From NCBI GenBank assembly GCA_023634235.1, contig JAMKCF010000006.1:10011751-10075750 (forward strand): a stretch of 64,000 nucleotides of DNA. Direction: 5' to 3'. A program made the position numbers and the translations under genes. Positions 55,665 to 64,000 of this stretch are shown here, piece after piece. The notes beneath the pieces were generated by a model, which was given only the letters and a program-made list of their open reading frames with translations, made no database searches and was not told the DNA's origin. This stretch comes from Pisaster brevispinus. Its lineage: Eukaryota; Echinodermata; Asteroidea; Forcipulatida; Asteriidae. Positions within the stretch are counted from its first letter, which is position 1; each line of letters starts with the position of its first letter.

Positions 55665-56709
55665 CTTGTAATCAGGTGATCCACAATGTATAGCTTTGTG
55701 AAGAGTTTGTACACATTATTCTGAAATTTGCCAACACGCATTTTTTGTTTTAATAAAGAGGGACTGATTTGTGATCCACCTGTTTTCCCACAAATGAATA
55801 ATGGTAAAAATACAAGTCTTTAACCACATGTCAACACATTATATCGCGTTAAAATAAAGTGTTTTTTTTATTCTCGGGAATATGCGCGTTCCCGTCATGT
55901 CCGCACACATGTGCTTTGGGGATTAATGTTTTATAACATACTAGTGGCATGCAACAAATACCACAAAGCTTGGTCATCGTTGAGCAAGAAGATGTTCACT
56001 GCTAGATAATTAGTTTCCACCACTTCGATGACGTCACATTTCACATATATGGCCCAACATTGATGTACGGATAAATTTCAGTTCGTTCCTGAATTCTAAT
56101 GATGTACAATAAAAATGGCATTAAATTGAGTTGCGCAGAAAATCCTCTTTGGAATGTACGGACGTTGGTTTTAAAATTTCGCTCTGAAAGATTATAAAAT
56201 GAGATGATATTTAATACAATTTCCTACTGTGAGGTGTAACTTTTCCCCCACTTTGATGAAGACTTCATTTACTGAAAAGTGAGTGCTTCACAAAACTCAA
56301 TTATGCCTGGGAGCCCCTCTTTTAACAAGACGCGAATAGACCACTCATTATAGGGCTTACATAGATGAATGATTGGATGTCCTCTGAGTTAAGTCCCGTG
56401 TCAGAATTTACCTGATCCCGGTCCAATAGTTATGGACATACTTCAGGGTTTTAAGACAACACCTAGTGTCAAAGAATAGACTGTGAAAGTCTCGCGTTAT
56501 TCAAACTTCTGGGCCAAAGTTGGTCCCAACCGGATTGAGTTTTACATGATTGTGTGCAATTCTGTTTCTTCAAATGTTTTAAACGTAGTTACAGGCAATA
56601 CAAGTATAAGTAGACTTTTAAAAGAATATTTGTCCCGCATAGACTATGCAAGACTCGCGCGTATCGAAAACAAGAAAACACCTAAAAAGCAAAAAAGCAA
56701 AAAAAAGAA

Positions 56710-58815
56710 GGATTTTAATTTTTGTATGAAACCTATGTTACTGCAGTATAAAACGAAAGTGAAAGACCTCCAGGGCCAGGTCAATACATGACCGTAATTC
56801 AGGTAAATATTTTGATGAGGACTTTCCAGACATTTACAAGCTACAGAAATACCTGAAGTTTGAACATGATCGGCAGGTGTATTCCAGTTGACACAAAACA
56901 GTATCATATTAAAAAAATGTTTTAATGATACATGAGTGTTTCAATAATATGTACAAGCGTTCGCCATGTGATAACTGCCATAATGTGACTTTTTCCCTTT
57001 CGTTGACAACAATAGTGCTGAAATCAAGACTTTGTCCACACCTTTACTTCATAAAGCGTGTCTTCAGCAACATATTCCAGCAGTGCCATTGTCTCAACTT
57101 AAGGTTTTACAGTGAGGCACTGATTGCAACACAGTATTGTAAGCCATAGGCAGTAGTAAAGGCTTTTATCATTTCATCGAGTTAGTCCAAAAATTGGGAT
57201 TACCAAAGAAAAGAAGAATGGTGCCCGCATTATTGATATCGTACAATGTTTAACCATCTGGAATAAACACAATCTTTCAAGAACAATTCTTTTTAGGCTA
57301 TTTGTTAGAGTAAATTTATCCAAATCCTTATCAGTGAAAATGCCATCAGTACAGGTACCCAACATTTCGAGAAAACAACCATTTATATTCTCCACACAAC
57401 GCGAACAATAACGTTCAAGATGGCGAAATGGAATCTTTTAGAATTGAATTCGTTCATCTCGTTATCCTGAAGAACATGAAGCATTACGAATACTAACAAA
57501 TTAATTTCCTACCTTCGACGCAACCTGAAATGCAGTAATTAAGCTCATTAAAAGCAGAGACGTGTAGTTTTTTTTTATTCAATGCCTTTACGAAGGATCA
57601 TTTGATTTGTAATAAGCTCGCTCGGCCGCGTATTGACATTTTGTAAAATGACGAATTATGACTTATTTTGTAAAATTTATAGGCATAGATTGCTTGCAAC
57701 ATTAGCATGTACAATGTATGATCAGTTTTACAAAATTGGTTTGACTAAAAAGGATTGTTTAAGTGGAATATGTTTTTAAATTAACAAATAACACGATGTA
57801 CCCCTGTGTTTTGGTGTACTGTAAACTTTAATACAATATGATATATCATGTTATAATATATCAGTTTACGAAATACTATCCAGTTGAACAATGCACTTTA
57901 TTTAATTTTGCAACAAATATGCCGTCTACAGTATATTTCGTAAACAAATTGACTGTTACATGTAGATTTGCATTAGTAACCCACACTTTCATCAATAGAG
58001 TGACGTCACAGAAATAGTTTAACTTCTACAAATGTTTTGTCTTCCCACAATGATTGACTATGTTAACGAGTCAACATTATAATACCTCATTGGAACATTT
58101 GGTGCTCTATATGTCGATAATGATTTAGAGGTTTTTATACTTCTAGAATATTTGTCAGAATACGGGAATCCAATCCACGGTACAGAGAGCTTTTGATAAA
58201 ATAATTTGCACCTTTTTGAAATTACAACACTAACTACTGAATAAATTGTTGAGAGAATTAAGAAGTAGTTGAGAGAGGAAAACATTCCAAACTTAGTAAC
58301 TCGATTAGTCTGGGGTTGAAAAGCTACTTTTTTTTTACTAACCTGTAGTAGTACAGCCAGCCCGAAGCAAAACGTTACTTTCAACGAGAACTCCATGTTT
58401 GAACTTGTGTTTGGCTTACAATCAAAGACAAATCTTCCAAATGTTATTAATCTTCTGACCAATCTAATCGTGTGTCGTGCATGTAATTCCCACTTGAACT
58501 TCAGTAGTTTAACCCTTCAAATTACCTTTTAAAAAAGGCTTAAAACATGGTTCTCTAGTTGTCCTTAAGTGACGAGTGGATAATTTGGAAATTCGATAAC
58601 AACTCGAGCTCCAATTAGTGCATAAATCATCTTTAGCTGGACTTTGATATTTCTTGCTAATTCAAAGAATAGATCGAGGACAAGGCCATTACAACGCGTC
58701 CTCTCGATCCGTAAAAAAGAAAAACAAAATTTAAGCGCGGAAGAAAAAACGGTATTTCCATCACAGGAGAGTTTTTAACAGTTTAATTTATTAACTTATT
58801 AACTACTTAGAAAGT
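56710..58815. repeat. Direct duplication, copy 2
   Basis: Same-orientation copy of 47655-49615 plus 50602-50775, with a second gene C-type signal-peptide exon. It flanks the foldback element on its right side. Confidence 0.8.
58343..58396 (-). CDS. Second copy of the gene C signal-peptide exon
   Basis: Eighteen codons, MEFSLKVTFCFGLAVLLQ, with an intact ATG and GT donor (GTTAGT) in phase 0. It could be an alternative first exon of gene C, spliced to 43794, or an orphan left by duplication. Intact coding after duplication is suggestive but not proof of use. Confidence 0.5.
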
Positions 58816-59165
58816 ACGGTTTGCAGTAAAATCATGTATTAAATATAAAAAGTTGGTTCAAGTCCTGCTCCAGTAAATTTTTCTTTGTTCAAGCCCAAAT
58901 TAATAAAAAAAATACCCAGTCAGTTTCCCTTGTGATTTATTACTTGATAAATATTAAAAGTAATACATTGTGATTTGATATTATTATTGTACTACAGCAA
59001 ACCTTAGCTTCTAGATGGTTTTCCCACAAGGCAAAGTTTCAAGTCTAACCGATTTGAAATAAAGCAATAATATACACAGGAGGTTTTTGTACTGCCAGTC
59101 AAAGTCTACTTTTGGTTCAAGACGTTCTTACGTTATTGTTAGTGAAACCTTGCGCCTGCGTTTGT

Positions 59166-59520
59166 AGGTTAATAATAATATGATACTAATAATATTTTAT
59201 TCCTATCTAGCGCATTACATCAACAATGCATCTCAATGCACTTTACATAATTATTACAAATACTGGTAATCAATTAAAACAATGATAGATTAAAATACAT
59301 AAAAAGCACAACAAAACATTGGCACTACAATAATAATCCCTATACAACGATAAAATACACAACAAGATGCATTAAGACTCAGTTAAATTAGAGAATTCAC
59401 GAATCACAAAACAAAACAATATTACCTAAAAGACTTGACGAAAATAACACGTTTTTAGAGCGGACTTAAAGGACAAAAAAGAGGGTGCATTTCGAATATA
59501 ATGAGTGTATACAGTGTGCA
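59166..59520. repeat. Dispersed repeat inserted in the duplicated segment
   Basis: Absent from the original at the matching place (about 8830-9010). It contains TAGCGCATTACATC and CTCAATGCACTTTACA, words resembling common short interspersed repeats of marine invertebrates. Class uncertain. Confidence 0.4.
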
Positions 59521-59674
59521 GGATAGATAGGAACCTTTTTGTTCTTTTTTTTACTAACAGGGAGCAATCTGGTAGCATCAAAATCAGTAAATGGGCAATT
59601 TTAGTTCTAGAATCTTATTATAACAAAGAAGGATGTAATGGAACATGGACTTACCCATATAATAGAACAAGTAC

Positions 59675-59788
59675 CTTCCCAACCGTCTGCGCAGATGCAT
59701 GAGAACGTGGTGCCGTAATTATTACAAGTGGAGCCGCGAAGACATGGTCCGTAGTCGCATGGTTTGGCTTCAAGATTACAGTTAACTC
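59675..59788 (-). pseudogene. Copy of gene A exon 6 (EGF 1), reading frame intact
   Basis: 114 nt as in the original, encoding GVNCNLEAKPCDYGPC and the rest of one EGF with splice sites intact (donor GTACTT, acceptor TGCAG). Its neighbours are decayed and the next EGF exon has been deleted, so it is probably non-functional. Confidence 0.65.
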
Positions 59789-60185
59789 CTGCAGAAAACA
59801 CAGTGTTCACAAGCTAAACCAGTCATTCAATATAAGCAAATTTAAATGAGTTATTTCAATGTTTGCCCAAAACCGACTATTGACCTAAATTCACCTTGGC
59901 TCTGCTTATCGTAAGCGAAGAATTGGCGCTTACGAAAGCAGGGCATTTTGTGCTCAAGTCAATATTTTACAGGTTAACAGGGATCTGTTAGCGTACTTCG
60001 TGTTACTACCAGGCATTAGTAGCTTACACAGCTAGTGTAGAAAATTCGGCACTTGCCCTATAAGCTGAAAATGGTGATCGCTCAGAATTCAGCGGTAAGC
60101 AGAGCCATGAAATTGGGCCTGGATGTCATTTGGGGAATCAGTTTCCCTATGTGTCGTTCTGAGTTGTCAGGGATGTGCAGTCAGA

Positions 60186-60353
60186 CCAGGGCCAATTACA
60201 TAAAGCTGCTGAAGAAGAACATTTTGCTTAAACATTTTGTGCTTAGCAAAAAATAGCAGGATATCAGTGAGAAATGGTGCATGGACATGTGTAAGCATAA
60301 TTTTGTTATGCTTACCTACTAGTTGTGCTTAAGCAGCTCTATAAAACTGGGCC
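60186..60353. repeat. MITE-like repeat, GGGCCC-ended family, duplicated copy
   Basis: Counterpart of 9855-10056, with a deletion in the middle. Ends AGCAGCTCTATAAAACTGGGCC. Confidence 0.55.
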
Positions 60354-60404
60354 TGGTTGGACTCCTCCGTGGCCCGTGGCAGCTCAATTGAGACTGACTT
60401 TCTA

Positions 60405-60592
60405 CCAGGGCCTATGTTCCTAGAGCTGCTTATTATAAAACAAATGATGTTTTTACAAAAACTAGCAAAATTTGCCAAACATTCAAAAAATGTACATGTG
60501 ACATGGTAGTTTGGCTCGAAACCTTATTCTAGTAAGCATAAAGTTTTTGCTGATCAGCTTTTTGTGCCTAAGCAGCTCTGTGAATTTGGGCC
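60405..60592. repeat. MITE-like repeat, GGGCCC-ended family, duplicated copy
   Basis: Counterpart of 10105-10287, starting CCAGGGCCTATG and ending AGCTCTGTGAATTTGGGCC. Confidence 0.55.
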
Positions 60593-61412
60593 GAGGGCGA
60601 TGTGTAGGGTGCATTTTAGGAGATGTTGACTAGTTCACTGTCTTTACGTGCAGCTTGACTCCCCAAATGGCAGACCATGGGCACGTAAGACGTTGGAGCA
60701 AAGAGTCAACACATGACATAGTAGTACTTTGACCTCATTGCTTCCGCAAGTTCTTCAGAAAGTGATAAGCGGTATCTGAAATAGGCGGATGTTTCGTTTC
60801 TACACTCTGATTTTAAACCAGAAAGGTGACAGGATGGGTTAGAATAAAATATATCATTGTTTTAATTTTTGTCTGAAAGCTCACTGATGGATGAGAAAGT
60901 TCACACTAAAAATCGTTGTTTCTGTGAAATATTTGTCCCTGAAATGAAGTCATATTTCAGAAAACTTGGTCTGAAACCTTTAAAAACGCACCAGCTGATT
61001 TCGGTTGTTACAATCATCATTAAGGACAATGTGTAGTGCTGAAAACTGTGCATGGTTTTTCACTATTTCTCCTGACTCACACAACGGTCTAAGTCCAATT
61101 TTTTTACAGGTTCGTTATTTCATGCATATGAATGGTCACAAAAAACGTGAACACTATCTGCGACTATTTTGTCAGCTCTACCAATCCTGTATAATACCTT
61201 TAAACTGGATCACTCCGAATGTTTACCTCAATTGCGTCTATTACAAATGGTGGCGCTAAATTTCTTGCAATGTTTACCACTCTCTGTATCAAAATTGGAG
61301 CCATTGTTACTTGTCAGTTCTGCGAGATCCTTCTCAATTGGGACACGAGGTAAAAGTTGGTTCCAATCCAAAGGGGTTTTACTGATTTTCTCGGATAACC
61401 TAAATCACGTAC

Positions 61413-61558
61413 CTTGCTAGCCAGGTTTGAAGATCTTAGGCCCTGTAGTCTGGTCATACATGTGATGCATATACCCGTCGTCCCGTGGAGAACAGTACAC
61501 GGTGCAGTCAGAGTTGTAATAGTTATTGTTACAATAGATCTTCAACTGGAATACAAAG
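61413..61558 (-). pseudogene. Decayed copy of gene A exon 5 (DSL domain)
   Basis: Same 146-nt length and still aligned base for base. GHYTCD has lost its cysteine, KIC reads KIF, and the Trp of the final GW is TAG. Splice sites remain. Non-functional as a DSL domain. Confidence 0.82.
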
Positions 61559-62036
61559 CTGTTGAGAAAGAAACAAGTAACAGTGGTGTTTTCAGCCTTT
61601 TGTTGAAATATATCACGTCTCTGTTGGTGAGTTCCCTTAAAAAACTCACCAGGCGCTCGATATGTGGCGTAGTAACTTCCATCCCATTGTGTCTTAATTG
61701 TGTTCTTGGAATCTCAGGAATTCTTCAGAGGATTTTCGGTGGCACGCCTCTGTACTTAAGGAGAACACTGCATTATAGCACATAATAGTTGGTGGGTGGG
61801 GGGGGGGGGGGCTCCCTTTTCCACATATCAGATATGGCATAAAAACAAACGCGAGACTTTGTGTTGACCCTGAATGAGATTTGACAGCAAGCTATTTACC
61901 TCTGATACTTGCCGAATCAAACTATAAAGTAATGCTTTTGAGATCTTCACCACTGTTAACTTTTTACTAATTTAGGTAAATAAAAGTTCAAACAATTCAG
62001 ATGAAACGGACATAAAATATGTGTTCTACTTATGTG

Positions 62037-62183
62037 TATGTGTGCCCATGCTGGATTCTGTCCACGGAGCACTAGACTGCGAAGTAGAGGAACTATGGAT
62101 GATGTCTGAAAAATCCTCATCAACCAAATCGTCACTAGGCCTAGTACTATTACTATCCCATACTTGTAGTTTGACTTTCATCA
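62037..62183 (-). pseudogene. Decayed copy of gene A exon 4 (MNNL end)
   Basis: The first base of the exon is lost (GCAG/TGATG instead of GCAG/GTGATG), which shifts frame, and about 12-14 bp spanning the donor are deleted. Confidence 0.78.
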
Positions 62184-62445
62184 CTGCAACGGTAATTAAA
62201 AGTAAAAACTGAACTGATGCCTAATATAAATAATAAACTGTACAAGTCTCGCATGTATTCGACCATTTTTTGGTCCGACTCATGCAATGATTCAAAGCGT
62301 AAATGAAATAAACTAGCGCGCTTTAACGGGCCCCCACTGTTTGAATATGCGTGAGACTTGTACAGTCTATTCATGTCATTGTCACAATAATCTCGGTTGC
62401 ATCATTTTGTATCGTGGCCCTAAAAGAACATCAAACATATTTGTT

Positions 62446-62690
62446 TACGTGAATATTTACGCAAATATTCACGGTTTTTGCCCCAATTTGCAAATATTCA
62501 CGTTAATATTTGCGACTGAGGTACAAATCATAAAAATTCACGTAAATATTTACGGGAATATTCAATATATGTGCCCCAGTCGCAAATAATTTATGTAAAT
62601 ATTTACGATTTTGGCACCCAATCGCAAATATTGACGTAAATATTGACGTAAATATTCACGATTTGTGCCAAGTCGCAAACCTAGTCGTCC
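62446..62690. repeat. Palindromic tandem repeat CGTAAATATTTACG
   Basis: About a dozen imperfect units of 12-16 bp (ACGTAAATATTTACG, CGTGAATATTCACG), each self-complementary. It interrupts the segmental copy between sequences equivalent to 13.1 and 14.4 kb. Confidence 0.7.
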
Positions 62691-63571
62691 GTGAATATTT
62701 GGTTTCTTTCCAGTTAGCCGCGTACTGGACAGAAATTTCCATTTGCGGATTCCGTGGCCGGCCAGCTGCGTATTCAGGGCAATTAGAATCTTTCCATGCA
62801 GTTCAAGGCGGTAACAACTCTGTTTCCTCTTCTTTCTAATTTTAGTGATTACATTTTTTCAAATTATATCACTGAACATACTTAATGGTAAAATAAATCA
62901 TACCGATTAAGAAAGAAGAAAAAACAAAAAATCCTTTCCGTGTCTCTACACAAGAATAAAATAAAATTAATAATATTAAAAATAAATGTCTTCTATCATT
63001 ATAAATAATCATCGAAATGCACGGCACATTTTATGCTTTTCAATATAAAGATGGGGTAATTGATTCGTAACTACTCCAAAAATTAATGACAAAAAAAAAA
63101 CTTACTTGATGAGTCCTCACAGTTTCTTGTGGTGAAACTTCCAAGGTTGGATAGATTCTATCTATCTATCTTTCCTGCTCAGTTTGGTCGAATCTTTCAA
63201 ACGAGTGTCCCTGCCTGTTTGTTTGTTCGTTTGTTGTTGTTGTTGTTGTTGGGTTTTTTTGGAGGGGGGTATTTTTTTGTTTTAATTTGACAGTTTCCAT
63301 ATACATTTTACAAAGAACAATAAATGGAACATTCGAATCAAATAAAGACAGACCAGAATAATAAAAATACAATGTGAATCCCATGCAATAGTGGAGAACA
63401 ACTAAACAAACCTAAAAGCGACTATTTCCATTGTGGTCTAAACTTTATCGAAATCTCACAGCCAATATTCTTAGTTGGCACAAACGAAAAACCTACCAGG
63501 CTTTATTTCATGTCGATCTATAGATTAAGGCAGGGTATTTCGATGTCTGTTGATTTTGTTTTTCCCCCTAG

Positions 63572-63696
63572 GTGTGAATGTGGGTCTTTTCACGAAGGCG
63601 ACGTTTGTAACGTGTTTACAGACAATCCTTGTTCCATGTCCCCCCTGCGTTGACGGTGAATGTATGACGTCAGAGGAGGAACCGAACGGTTTCCGA
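63572..63696 (+). pseudogene. Truncated copy of gene B exon 11 (EGF)
   Basis: It starts after a normal AG, reads CECGSFHEGDVC, then an extra C in the CCCCCC run shifts frame, and the copy is cut after GGTTTCCGA by a deletion that also removes most of the following intron. Confidence 0.8.
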
Positions 63697-63740
63697 TTTT
63701 CCTAATTTAAATAAACTTGTTTTAAAATAATGTTTTACTG

Positions 63741-63918
63741 AGCTGGAGGTGCATGGCTGCGTGATTTTCTATGATGGGATATTCAAAGACGCCCAAGCGT
63801 TCCAGAAGAACATGGCCTCTCTTCTTGGAATCCTGTCGTCTACATTTATCCGGGCAGCAGAGTCCAACAATCAAGTGGACGTAGTAAATATTGAGGAATA
63901 TATGAGATCTGACAATGG
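63741..63918 (+). pseudogene. Copy of gene B exon 12 (juxtamembrane domain) with lost acceptor
   Basis: 178 nt, the same length as B exon 12, open in frame and encoding HGCVIFYDG, AQAFQKNMASLL and VDVVNIEEYM. The acceptor CAG has become CTG. The donor is intact. The remainder of this copy may continue beyond the window. Confidence 0.78.
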
Positions 63919-64000
63919 GTGAGAGATGATGATGTGATAATGTGATTGGAAGAAAATAAGAGCTAGAAATCGTTATTGATAGTTTACTCCGTGGGCCGAC

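Larger units (their letters stand above)
58990..64000. repeat. Decayed segmental duplication of the gene A-gene B pair
   Basis: In the same orientation as the original: 58990-62410 matches 8655-13110 (gene A introns and exons), 62985-63125 matches 14395-14545, and 63425 to the window end matches 22540 onward (gene B). The region equivalent to about 14.5-22.5 kb is missing. Relic exons are listed separately. Confidence 0.8.

Overview
The window looks like invertebrate deuterostome DNA, plausibly an echinoderm. Genes are split into many short exons with GT-AG introns, the background is AT-rich, foldback and MITE-type repeats are dense, and the AGGCCTA motif is frequent. The taxon is an inference; the sequence carries no direct marker.

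The main content is a cluster of three paralogous genes for transmembrane ligands of the Delta/Serrate/Lag-2 (DSL) type. Gene A runs on the minus strand (15017 down to 332, 15 exons). Gene B runs on the plus strand (16316-25286, 15 exons). Gene C runs on the minus strand (49334 down to 27486, 12 exons). A and B are head to head across about 1.3 kb, and B and C are tail to tail. Exon order, exon lengths and intron phases correspond between the three. Each protein has a short signal-peptide exon, three exons for an MNNL (C2-like) domain, one 146-nt DSL exon, many EGF repeats, a two-exon juxtamembrane domain of about 115 residues that I cannot assign to a named family, one transmembrane exon and a tail of about 65-75 residues with an NPxY/F-type motif. 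Models were built by hand by following phase across every junction. Assembled lengths are about 1555 (A), 980 (B) and 1605 (C) residues.

A and C each carry a very large intronless EGF exon with near-identical 37-residue (111-bp) repeats: 19 units in A and 25 in C. B has no such array. Each gene also has one apparent truncating lesion between the DSL domain and the membrane: a deletion frameshift in A near 7535, a 1-nt frameshift in B near 20466 and a nonsense codon in C at 37834-37836. They may be real, allelic or sequence errors. Taken literally, all three genes would give secreted MNNL-DSL-EGF products.

From about 44.2 kb rightwards the window is repeat-rich. Intron 1 of gene C holds a decayed R2-like non-LTR retrotransposon (44250-47340) with a nested 279-bp MITE. 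A 2-3 kb direct duplication (47655-50775 and 56710-58815) carries two copies of the gene C signal-peptide exon and flanks a 4.2-kb foldback element (51504-55664). From 58990 to the window end there is a decayed segmental copy of the A-B gene pair, with relic exons of A on the minus strand and of B on the plus strand. No RNA genes, CRISPR arrays or prokaryotic features were seen.
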